Assembly: GCA_023449275.1 (NCBI GenBank)
Contig: JAEXJM010000045.1
Span: forward strand, 1 to 24,900
Direction of reading: 5' to 3'
Length of the DNA stretch: 24,900 bases
Source: Pseudomonadota bacterium
GTDB lineage: Bacteria > Pseudomonadota > Gammaproteobacteria > Burkholderiales > Burkholderiaceae_D
A model generated the notes under the pieces. It was given only the letters and a program-made list of their open reading frames with translations, ran no database searches and was not told where the DNA came from. Position 1 is the stretch's first letter, and every line of letters begins with the position of its first letter. Of this stretch, positions 8,964 to 15,315 are shown in pieces. Position numbers and translations under genes: made by a program.

Positions 8964-9112
8964 GTCTGTTCCTGATAGAGATGATGGACTGAAATATATG
9001 AAACCAGTTCGGTAACAATAGCACAGCTATGGTCGATGAAAGGGGTTTTAACAACGTTGTCATTACGTTCCCTTGGAATCACGCCTGCCATGCTTGAATC
9101 TTTGGCGACCAT
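8960..9112 (-). CDS. Possible small protein coupled to cas3 (50 aa, unknown)
   Basis: An open frame of 50 codons begins at ATG 9110-9112 (MVAKDSSMAGVIPRERND...) and ends in a TGA that overlaps the cas3 ATG by four bases (ATGA). The same arrangement joins cse1 and cse2 downstream. A second in-frame ATG lies at residue 8. The peptide is mixed polar/hydrophobic with no signal peptide or clear membrane segment, and I do not recognise its family. No strong ribosome binding site precedes either ATG. It may be a real leader peptide or small accessory protein, the tail of a gene cut by the upstream insertion sequence, or chance. An in-frame stop lies seven codons before the first ATG, so it is not the continuation of a longer frame in the present sequence. 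Confidence 0.35.
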   Translation of the reverse strand: MVAKDSSMAGVIPRERNDNVVKTPFIDHSCAIVTELVSYISVHHLYQEQT

Positions 9113-9152
9113 ATGAGTCACACTGTTTTCTGTTCATGTTTTGTTCGGGTTT

Positions 9153-9170
9153 CAATCCTGATGTGGATTG
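9153..9170. promoter_or_regulatory. Inverted repeat upstream of cas3
   Basis: CAATCC (9153-9158) and GGATTG (9165-9170) form a perfect 6-base dyad with a 6-base centre. It directly abuts the 16-base palindrome at 9171-9186, so the two symmetrical elements sit back to back in the presumed promoter/leader of the cas operon. A regulator-binding role is inference. Confidence 0.4.
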
Positions 9171-9186
9171 ATTCTATCTATAGAAT
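9171..9186. promoter_or_regulatory. 16-base palindrome, candidate operator of the cas operon
   Basis: ATTCTATCTATAGAAT is a perfect inverted repeat with 7-base arms and a 2-base centre. It overlaps the candidate minus-strand -10 hexamer at 9182-9187, a common operator position for repressors. The binding protein is unknown. Confidence 0.45.
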
Positions 9187-9211
9187 ATCGTTGGAAAATA
9201 GGGTATGTAAA
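9182..9211 (-). promoter_or_regulatory. Candidate hybrid promoter for the cas operon, -35 inside the IS end
   Basis: On the minus strand TTTACA (9211-9206, 5 of 6 to TTGACA) is followed after 18 bases by TATTCT (9187-9182, 4 of 6 to TATAAT). The -35 lies inside the left terminal repeat of the IS256-family element and the -10 lies in host DNA. Outward -35 hexamers forming hybrid promoters are known for IS256. Both hexamers are imperfect, so this remains a prediction. Confidence 0.4.
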
Positions 9212-9236
9212 TAATTTTGTGTCTGCTCGGTAAAAT

Positions 9237-9251
9237 TCCTTCGTGGAAGGA
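9237..9251 (+). promoter_or_regulatory. Hairpin covering the transposase ribosome binding site
   Basis: TCCTTC/GAAGGA pair around a GTG loop. The right arm contains most of the Shine-Dalgarno GGAAGGAG (9245-9252), six bases before the ATG at 9259. Several insertion sequences are known to hide the transposase start in such structures when read from outside transcripts; that role here is inferred. Confidence 0.4.
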
Positions 9252-9258
9252 GCCGACC

Positions 9259-10302
9259 ATGGCATTAAAGACGAATACTGAACCCTCTAAACTCACTTCG
9301 GAACAACAGCAAGCCCTCGAAAGCTTTTTGGATGCCCTTATGGCTGGGGAATCCGATAGCAGCAAAGCCTTTGCTGGTCTCACCAGTTTCGCTCAAGAGC
9401 TCAAGAAGCGTTTTTTAGAACGCACCTTAAATGCTGAGCTTGACCACCATCTCAACAATCCCAAGGAAGCCTCAGCTTCGACCCAAAACAAGCGCAATGG
9501 TAGCTATAAGCGCAAGGTTGTCACGGCAGATAACGAGTCGTTAGTGCTTGAGATGCCCCGAGATCGAAACGGCACTTTTACGCCTCAAATCGTCCCTCCT
9601 CATGCCCGTCGTTTACCGGGGTTTGATGATCAAATCATTGAGCTTTACTATCGCGGAATGAGCACTCGTGACATTCAGGATTTCATTAAGAAGCTGTATA
9701 ACTACGACATCAGCCCGTCATTGATTTCCGAGATTACCGACATCCTCCTCGATGAAATTAAGGAATGGCAGGCTCGTCCTTTGGACCGTATTTATCCGAT
9801 TGTCTTCTTTGACGCTATTCGCATTAAGATTCGAGGTAGTAGCAATCCCGCAAACGATAAGGCTCTTCACATTGCTTTTGCGATTACGTACGAAGGTCGA
9901 CGTGATGTTTTGGGGATGTGGCTGGCTGATAATGAAGGGGCTTCTGTTTGGCGTCAGGCCTTTGCAGAGTTGCAAAATCGAGGCGTAGAGGACGTTTTAA
10001 TTGCGGTCAGTGATGGCTTGTCTGGTATGACGGCTGCACTGGAATCTGCATGGCCCAATGTGCGCCACCAGACCTGCATTGTGCATTTAATCCGCAACAG
10101 TATTGCCTTTGCCAGCTTCAAGGATATGAAGCCCCTGACGGAAAGCCTCAAGAAGATTTATCAAGCTCCCAGCGCTGAAGCTGCTGAAATGGCTTTGGAA
10201 GAGTTTGCTGAGAGCACTTTGGACAAGCGATATTCTTACATCGTGCCGATTTGGCGCAGAGCTTGGGATCAAGTGATTCCGCCCTTCAAATTTCTGCAAT
10301 AA
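9259..10302 (+). pseudogene. IS256-family transposase, C-terminally truncated
   Basis: This is a DDE transposase of the IS256/MULE-like family. The ATG at 9259 follows a GGAAGGAG ribosome binding site and gives 347 residues; full-length relatives have about 400. Family features visible are LKKRFLERTLNAELDHHL, NKRNGSYKRK, the YRGMSTRDIQ region, the first Asp in IVFFDAIRIKIR (residue 185), the second Asp in AVSDGLSGM (252) and CIVHLIRNS. The frame ends WDQVIPPFKFLQ, just before the place where relatives carry TTNAIES with the catalytic glutamate. That residue and about 50-80 following residues are therefore missing, and the enzyme should be inactive. The deletion joint lies close to 10290. Confidence 0.9.
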
Positions 10303-10333
10303 CTGAGCCAGACACAAAATTCCGTACATTCCC

Positions 10334-10653
10334 ACAACATGGTGTTGATATACCTGTTTTCACAAAGTTATTACAGGATAAGGTATTTGTTTCACTTCTT
10401 ATCCTGTAAGAGGAAAATCGTTTCATCTCCACAAATATTACTGATTTTCATTCTTAGACAGAATCTGCTGATAGGGTTATAGCAAGGGATTCAAATATAT
10501 TTATCTCAGATATTTTAAGTGCCCAAAACAAGAAACAATTAACATCAAGAAATGTGCAATGGCTAAAATTAGGGCAACCCTGAAAAACCTTAACAAAGAA
10601 TTCGTGGAATTCATAAACAGATGGAAAGTAATTGACATAACAGGGAAAAACCA
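10334..10653. other. Intergenic stretch between the two IS remnants
   Basis: This AT-rich region has no supported gene. It holds one strong dyad (10371-10409). The last part may include the left end of the IS5-family element, but I could not find a matching terminal repeat on the other side. The only frames on the minus strand (10454-10833) lack any recognisable domain and overlap the transposase remnant antisense. Confidence 0.6.
10371..10409. repeat. 12-base perfect inverted repeat
   Basis: TTACAGGATAAG (10371-10382) and CTTATCCTGTAA (10398-10409) are exact reverse complements around a 15-base centre. No T-run follows on either strand, so it is not a typical intrinsic terminator. It begins 37 bases beyond the IS256 right repeat. 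Confidence 0.75.
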
Positions 10654-11425
10654 ATGGATAAGCAACGGACCTTCTTTCAGGTGCAACTGCACAGCGTAGC
10701 AAGAAGAAAAAGACCAGATAAGAGAGGTTTTTAGAGATACTGGAGCAGGTAACTCCCTCGAAGAAACTGGAATCCATGGTATCCCGGTACTATGCAAAAA
10801 GTGGACTTCAAGGAGGAAGGTCTGCCTATCCACTTTCAGTTATGCTGTGCATCCATACCTACCAACTGAATAATCTGAGTGATCCGGCAATGGAGAACTC
10901 GCTTTATGACATGTACGCTGTCAGGGAATACGCCGGTATTGGAGAGGGAGGTCGCATACCTGATGAAACGACCATTTTGAATTTTCGTCATCTTTTGGAA
11001 CGTCATGGTCTTGGCAGGGAGGTGTTCAAGGCAATCAATCATGAACTCATGGAAAAGGGACGCATGATACGAAAAGGGATCGTAGTGGATGCCACCTTCA
11101 TAGAAACGGCGTCATTGAAGAAGAACAGGAAAGGCAGGCGGGATCCGGAGATGAGTTCTGGCAGGAAAGGCAATCGGTGGCATTTTGGAATGAGGCTGCA
11201 TGCAGGAGTTGATGCAGAAAATGGTCTTGTTCATAGTCTTGCATTTACGGGTGCCAACGAACATGACATGACACAGGTCTCGAAATTGTTGTATGGTGAA
11301 GAAAAAGCCATACATGGAGATGCCGGTTATATAGGTACAAGGGAATAGCCGGGAATGCCAACCGGCTTTATCTGTTGTCAGGCTTTGCCAATCTGATGCG
11401 AGTGCGAATGCGGTTGACAGGATGA
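10654..11425 (+). pseudogene. IS5-family transposase remnant, frameshifted and internally deleted
   Basis: Three pieces of one IS5-family DDE transposase can be read. An N-terminal piece starts at ATG 10654 (DKQRTFFQV...RRKRPDKR) and runs into TAG at 10732-10734. A middle piece in the -1 frame reads LEILEQVTPSKKLESMVSRYYAKSGL and continues to TAG at 11346. It contains PDETTILNFRHLLERHGLG, GIVVDATFIETAS with the first Asp, and HGDAGYIG with the second. A C-terminal piece in another frame (ANRLYLLSGFANLMRV, ending TGA 11423-11425) matches the usual protein end. Relatives are about 320 residues; the missing stretch between GYIG and NRLYLL should hold the catalytic glutamate, so it is inactive. 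The first shift occurs at GGT TTT TAG and could be a mutation or a -1 slip site. Confidence 0.88.
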
Positions 11426-11532
11426 GTGCGCCCTGATTCAGGAAAAAAGCGAAATCAGGCGTGAAAATGAAGGTGAAACCAGCTTAAAATGCCAGCCTTT
11501 ACCAGATTTTGAATAAAAATCGGGAAAATAGA

Positions 11533-11566
11533 ATCTGAATACCTGTATTTCAACAGGTATTCAGAT
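11533..11566. repeat. 14-base perfect inverted repeat (stem-loop)
   Basis: ATCTGAATACCTGT (11533-11546) and ACAGGTATTCAGAT (11553-11566) are exact reverse complements with a 6-base loop. Only three T residues follow on the plus strand, so an intrinsic terminator is possible but weak. It may belong to the end of the decayed IS5 element. Confidence 0.75.
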
Positions 11567-11655
11567 GTTTCCAAACTAATTGTCCGACAATTGGTTACGT
11601 AACAAAAAATTTCTGAAACCATGTGTCAAAAATTCCCTAACTGCAAGACTTTTGA

Positions 11656-11696
11656 TAAAAAACCCGTGTAAACACTTGTTTTTACAAGGGTTTATA
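11656..11696 (-). terminator. Intrinsic terminator of ssrA
   Basis: On the minus strand, about 30 bases after the CCA end of tmRNA, TAAACCCTTGT and ACAAGTGTTTA pair (one mismatch) around AAAA. An outer AAACCC/GGGTTT pairing leads into a T-run (complement of 11657-11662). Confidence 0.75.
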
Positions 11697-11726
11697 GACT
11701 GTATAATACTGCTTTAAATGGGTGGA

Positions 11727-12085
11727 TGGTGGAGGCGGCGGGTTTCGAACCCGCGTCCAGAAGTCCTCTACAGACAGTTCTACATATTTAGCGTTGTCAT
11801 TTGATTTGACCTGACTGACGCGGACATGCACGCTGCAGCCAGACGAGTTACCTTTTGTTTAACCTCCGGCCAAGTAACCCGACCCAAGGCGATTTCCTGT
11901 ATATGACCCTACGTGCCTTGCGGCCTGTCCCAGGAAAGAAACAGTGCAGGGATAGCCGGTATTAAGCGGCTAATGCGTAACTGTTATCGTTAGCGTTTAC
12001 TTTTTTCTGGATGGATTTACGAGGTCACCAGTCCTCGATATGCCCTGTTCTGCTTTGCAACCCCTGTCGAATCCAAGTCGCCCCC
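11727..12085 (-). ncRNA. ssrA: tmRNA (ssrA)
   Basis: tmRNA rescues ribosomes stalled on broken mRNA and tags the nascent peptide for proteolysis. The minus strand starts GGGGGCGACTTGGATTCGAC and ends with the tRNA-like arm GGGTTCGAA...CCGCCTCCACCA. The 5' GGGGGCG and 3' CGCCTCC form the seven-pair acceptor stem with one G-U pair. The T arm shows GGGTTTCGAACCC on the plus strand. The 359-nt length is standard for one-piece tmRNA. The tag frame begins at GCU (11992-11994) and reads ANDNSYALAA before UAA (11962-11964). With the alanine from tmRNA itself the tag would be A-ANDNSYALAA, keeping the YALAA end recognised by ClpXP. CCA is encoded. Confidence 0.98.
11962..11994 (-). CDS. tmRNA tag-peptide reading frame (ANDNSYALAA)
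   Basis: Ten codons from GCU (11992-11994) to a UAA stop (11962-11964) inside ssrA. The preceding AGTAAAC matches the usual upstream context of the resume codon in this class. The terminal YALAA is the proteolysis signal; the ANDNS part is the variable segment. Confidence 0.92.
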   Translation of the reverse strand, partial: ANDNSYALAA

Positions 12086-12241
12086 ATATTCTGAAGAAGA
12101 GTTTTGAATTTCTGTGAACAGAAATGTTCAAGCAATTTATAATTATACCTTTTTCCGGGCGTTTTAACCGATTGAATTCACTTTCTTTTGAAGAAACGCT
12201 AAACTTTCAGGTTTTATCTCACCCGATTTCCCTAAAGCATT
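12086..12241. promoter_or_regulatory. Divergent promoter region of ssrA and prfC
   Basis: A TATAAT hexamer on the minus strand at 12147-12142 could be the ssrA -10; no convincing -35 was found. It would give a precursor leader of roughly 50 bases, to be removed by processing. That leader holds the perfect stem ATTTCTGT/ACAGAAAT at 12108-12125. No clear prfC promoter or strong ribosome binding site was found. Confidence 0.4.
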
Positions 12242-13924
12242 ATGACTGTTTCTTCCGATTCGGAAAATCCGCCAGTTGTCGACGAGGTTGTCCCAACTTC
12301 TGAAACCAGAGACAATTTATCCAGAAAAATCGCCCGCGAAGTGGCTCGTCGCCGTACGTTCGGGATCATTTCCCATCCGGATGCCGGCAAAACGACGCTG
12401 ACTGAAAAACTGCTTCTGTTTTCAGGTGCGATTCAAATGGCCGGTACGGTCAAGGCTCGAAAGAGTGCCCGTCATGCGACGTCTGACTGGATGGAGATCG
12501 AAAAACAGCGCGGCATTTCGGTTGCCAGTTCGGTGATGCAGTTCGAGTATCGTGATCATATCGTCAATCTGCTCGATACACCGGGCCACCAGGATTTTTC
12601 CGAAGATACCTATCGTGTTCTGACAGCGGTCGATACGGCGTTGATGGTAATCGATGCCGGCCATGGCGTCGAAGCTCAGACGATCAAGCTGCTTGAAGTC
12701 TGCCGTATGCGCAATACTCCGATCATCACGTTCATGAACAAACTTGACCGTGAAGCGAGAGACCCGCTGGAATTGCTGGACGAACTGGAAACGGTTTTGC
12801 ATATTCGAAGTACGCCAGTGACCTGGCCTATCGGCATGGGCAAGAATTTCCGTGGCGTTTATCATCTTTTGAATGATGAGATTATGCTGTTTGCGCCGGG
12901 AAACGAAAAGGCGGATCAGACTTTCGAGATCATCAAGGGGATCGATAATCCACGTCTGATGGACATGTTCCCGATGGAAATGGAGCAGCTGAAGATGGAA
13001 GTCGAACTGGTGAAAGGCGCTTCCAATCCGTTTGTTCTGGAAGAATTCCTCGAAGGGACATTGACGCCGGTATTCTTCGGTTCGGCAATCAACAACTTCG
13101 GGGTGCGTGAGGTGTTGAATGCCCTGCTGGACTGGGCGCGGCCGCCTCTTGGCAGGGAGGCGATCCAGCGCAAGGTTGAACCGACGGAAACGGCGTTTTC
13201 CGGTTTTGTTTTCAAGATTCAGGCCAATATGGATCCGGCACACCGTGACAGGATTGCCTTTTTGCGGGTCACTTCAGGACGGTTCGAGCGGGGCATGCGC
13301 CTGAAACATTTGCGTCTGAACAGGGACATCAAGGTGTCGAGTGTCGTGACGTTCATGGCGTCTTCCCGGGAACAGGTGGAAGAAGCGTACGCTGGCGATA
13401 TCATCGGTTTGCCAAATCACGGCAATATGCAGATCGGCGACAGTTTTTCCGAAGGTGAAGTTTTGCAGTTTACCGGGATTCCTTTTTTTGCGCCGGAAAT
13501 TTTCCGAAGCGTCCGGATCCGCAATCCACTGAAGGTCAAGCAGTTGCACAAGGGGTTGCAGCAGCTGGGTGAAGAGGGGGCCGTTCAGGTTTTCAAGCCG
13601 GTCATAGGCAGTGACCTGATATTGGGTGCTGTCGGTGTCCTTCAGTTTGAAGTGGTTGCCAGCCGCCTGATGAATGAGTATGGAGTGGATGCCGTTTTCG
13701 AGGGCACCAGTACCAGTAGCGCGCGCTGGGTATCCTGTGATGATAAAAAGATACTCGCGGATTTTGAACGTTCGCTGGCGCATAACGTCGCTTATGATGC
13801 CGCAGGCAATATGACGTATCTGGCAACGTCCGGTGTGAATTTGCGGCTGACGCAGGAACGCTGGCCCAAGGTCAGATTCCATGCGACGCGAGAACACTCG
13901 GCCTCCTTGAACGAGGCCGGTTGA
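12242..13924 (+). CDS. prfC: Peptide chain release factor 3 (RF3)
   Basis: RF3 is a translational GTPase that releases RF1/RF2 from ribosomes after peptide release. The 560-residue product has a GTPase domain with G1 SHPDAGKT (44-51), G2 QRGISV (89-94), G3 DTPGH (112-116) and G4 NKLD (166-169), followed by an EF-Tu-like domain 2 and the RF3 C-terminal domain. It is about 30 residues longer than E. coli RF3 at the N-terminus (residues 1-27 are acidic and poorly conserved). The only plausible alternative start would remove G1, so the ATG at 12242 is kept. The gene is divergent from ssrA and convergent with the acetyltransferase gene, only seven bases apart at their stops. Confidence 0.97.
   Translation: MTVSSDSENPPVVDEVVPTSETRDNLSRKIAREVARRRTFGIISHPDAGKTTLTEKLLLFSGAIQMAGTVKARKSARHATSDWMEIEKQRGISVASSVMQFEYRDHIVNLLDTPGHQDFSEDTYRVLTAVDTALMVIDAGHGVEAQTIKLLEVCRMRNTPIITFMNKLDREARDPLELLDELETVLHIRSTPVTWPIGMGKNFRGVYHLLNDEIMLFAPGNEKADQTFEIIKGIDNPRLMDMFPMEMEQLKMEVELVKGASNPFVLEEFLEGTLTPVFFGSAINNFGVREVLNALLDWARPPLGREAIQRKVEPTETAFSGFVFKIQANMDPAHRDRIAFLRVTSGRFERGMRLKHLRLNRDIKVSSVVTFMASSREQVEEAYAGDIIGLPNHGNMQIGDSFSEGEVLQFTGIPFFAPEIFRSVRIRNPLKVKQLHKGLQQLGEEGAVQVFKPVIGSDLILGAVGVLQFEVVASRLMNEYGVDAVFEGTSTSSARWVSCDDKKILADFERSLAHNVAYDAAGNMTYLATSGVNLRLTQERWPKVRFHATREHSASLNEAG
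13899..13919. terminator. GC-rich stem-loop at the prfC 3' end
   Basis: CGGCCTC (13899-13905) pairs with GAGGCCG (13913-13919) around a 7-base loop, overlapping the last prfC codons between two convergent genes. There is no T-run, so termination here is only a possibility. Confidence 0.3.
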
Positions 13925-13931
13925 TACGGAT

Positions 13932-14495
13932 TTATTTCAGCGGGCGTATGACCCTGCAGGGATTGCCGGCAGCCAGAACATGAGGTGGAATGTCTTTTGT
14001 GACGACACTGCCGGAACCGACCGTTGTTCCTGAACCGATCGTTATACCTGCATTGATGACCGTATTGCCGCCGATCCAGACATCATCCTCTATTGTGATC
14101 GGTCTGGCCGCTTCAATGCCCTGACGGCGCAATGCCGGGTCAAGGGGATGGGTTGCGGTGTAAAGCTGGACATTGGGACCCAGAAAAACGTAATTGCCGA
14201 TCCTGATTTCAGCGCAATCGAGGAAGACACAGTTGGTATTGGCGTAAAAGTGGTGTCCAAGGTGGATGTTGTAACCGTAGTCGCAATGGAAGGCTGGCAC
14301 AAGTTCCAGATCGTCGGGACAGCTTCCCAGCAAGGATTTCAGGATGTCGAGTTTTTCTTTTCTTTGCCCTGTTCCCAGGGAATTGTAAAGCCGGGACTGG
14401 GCAAGGGCATGATCACGTTCCCGCACAAGATACGGGTCGTTTGAGAAATACGGTTCACCTGCCAGCATTTTCTCTTTTTCGGTTTTTCCCGGCAT
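13932..14495 (-). CDS. maa: Sugar O-acetyltransferase, maltose acetyltransferase type
   Basis: The enzyme transfers acetyl from acetyl-CoA to a sugar hydroxyl and belongs to the LacA/Maa left-handed beta-helix family. The 187-residue product has the N-terminal maltose-acetyltransferase segment (EKMLAGEPYFSNDPYLVRERDHA, about 8-30). Hexapeptide repeats follow, with the catalytic His116 in YTATHPLDP and the late DVWIGGNTVINAGITIG and GSGSVVTKDIPPHVLAAGNPCRVIR. Length matches E. coli Maa (183). The true acceptor sugar cannot be told from sequence; such proteins are often annotated as maltose or galactoside acetyltransferases. It starts 12 bases after the rsmE stop and is probably cotranscribed with it. 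Confidence 0.9.
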   Translation of the reverse strand: MPGKTEKEKMLAGEPYFSNDPYLVRERDHALAQSRLYNSLGTGQRKEKLDILKSLLGSCPDDLELVPAFHCDYGYNIHLGHHFYANTNCVFLDCAEIRIGNYVFLGPNVQLYTATHPLDPALRRQGIEAARPITIEDDVWIGGNTVINAGITIGSGTTVGSGSVVTKDIPPHVLAAGNPCRVIRPLK

Positions 14496-14507
14496 GATCT
14501 TTCCTTT

Positions 14508-15242
14508 TCAGAAGAATCGGTTTTTGTCCCATAAGGCATTGATGGAGGCAATCGCAGCCATACCTGCCGTTTCCGTTCGGAGGATTCTGGGACCCATTGA
14601 CAAGGGAATGACCCCGTTTTGAATGGCCAGTTCCTCTTCGTCAGGGGAAAATCCGCCTTCCGGGCCGATCATGATGGTAATGGCCTGTGGAACCTGTCTT
14701 GCGGCCCAGACGGGAAAGGTTTCATTGGCACGTGGCGTGAACATGATCCGAAGTTGTCCCTTTGGATTCTCGACGAAATCATTGAAACCAAGCGGCTCGT
14801 TTATTTTCAGCAACGTGTTCCTTCCACATTGTTCCGAAGCGGCACTCACGATGGTTTGCCATCTTGCGAGCCTTTTTTCAGCCCTTTCCGCATTCAGGCG
14901 AACGACAGAGCGCCGTGCAGCCAGCGGTTGTATGGCAGCGGCACCCAGTTCAACCGCTTTTTCGATGATCCAGTCCATTTTTCCGGTTTCGGGAAGGGCT
15001 TGCGCCAGTGTGATCTCATATGGCAGTTCCACTTCACGCGATTTATGGGAAAGAATCTCGACACGTGTTCCGGACTTGTCGAGGGTGCTTATCCGTGCCG
15101 GATATTCTCCTCCCTTTCCATTGAAAAGAACGATGTCGTTTCCTTCGGTCAAACGAAGAACGTGGATGTGTCTGGAAATCTCTTTGGGGAGATCAATTTT
15201 TGTACCGACAACAAGGGGAAAGTCGCAAAAAAGACGGGTCAT
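14508..15242 (-). CDS. rsmE: 16S rRNA m3U1498 methyltransferase RsmE
   Basis: RsmE methylates N3 of U1498 in 16S rRNA using S-adenosylmethionine. The 244-residue product has an N-terminal PUA-like domain (about 1-70) and a SPOUT knot domain with the signatures MIGPEGGFSPDE and MGPRILRTETA. EKAVELGAAAIQPL lies near the middle, also typical. The start at 15240-15242 (MTRLFCDFPL) was chosen because RsmE proteins begin M(P/T)R(F/L); the frame stays open upstream to 15320, which would add 26 unrelated residues. It is divergent from tkt and leads the two-gene unit rsmE-maa. Confidence 0.95.
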   Translation of the reverse strand: MTRLFCDFPLVVGTKIDLPKEISRHIHVLRLTEGNDIVLFNGKGGEYPARISTLDKSGTRVEILSHKSREVELPYEITLAQALPETGKMDWIIEKAVELGAAAIQPLAARRSVVRLNAERAEKRLARWQTIVSAASEQCGRNTLLKINEPLGFNDFVENPKGQLRIMFTPRANETFPVWAARQVPQAITIMIGPEGGFSPDEEELAIQNGVIPLSMGPRILRTETAGMAAIASINALWDKNRFF

Positions 15243-15315
15243 GTCAAAGTGCAGGCGGTAGATTGATTTTAATCTGGGGTTTAGTCTCTGATAGAATACA
15301 GGGAAAAGCCCGGTT

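Larger units (their letters stand above)
9201..10333 (+). mobile_element. IS256-family element, internally deleted, both ends present
   Basis: Terminal inverted repeats occur at 9201-9225 and 10309-10333, with 21 of 25 positions matching and sharing the core AATTTTGTGTCTG. The repeats enclose a single transposase frame that stops six bases before the right repeat. The total of 1133 bases is shorter than usual for the family (about 1.3 kb), because the 3' part of the transposase is missing. I see no 8-9 base target duplication: the left flank ends GGAAAATA and the right flank starts ACAACATG. That fits an old insertion or a rearranged flank. It could still move if a full-length transposase is supplied elsewhere in the genome. 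Confidence 0.88.
11426..11726. other. Intergenic stretch between IS5 remnant and ssrA
   Basis: No gene is supported. It contains a bulged stem-loop just after the transposase end (CGCCCTGATT at 11429-11438 with AATCAGGCG at 11453-11461), a perfect 14-base inverted repeat (11533-11566), a short dyad AATTGT/ACAATT near 11579-11593, and the ssrA terminator. Confidence 0.6.

Noticed and set aside
9193..9208. Target-site duplication of the IS256-type element
   Set aside because: The 8 bases left of the element and right of it do not match, so none is claimed.
10540..10600. Left terminal repeat of the IS5-type element near AGGGCAACCCTGAAAAACC
   Set aside because: No reverse-complement partner was found between the transposase end and ssrA, so the element limits stay undefined.
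10454..10833. Two overlapping minus-strand frames of about 107-110 codons between the IS remnants
   Set aside because: No start signal or domain, and they run antisense into the IS5-type transposase remnant.
8964..11726. A second copy of the ssrA 3' end as an island attachment site
   Set aside because: I searched by eye for the T-arm/CCA sequence on the accessory side and saw no duplicate within the window.
12422..13243. A 273-codon minus-strand frame opposite prfC
   Set aside because: Antisense shadow of the release factor gene; no domain and no ribosome binding site.
14619..15266. Two long overlapping plus-strand frames opposite rsmE
   Set aside because: Both are antisense to rsmE, which has clear SPOUT motifs; neither resembles a protein family.
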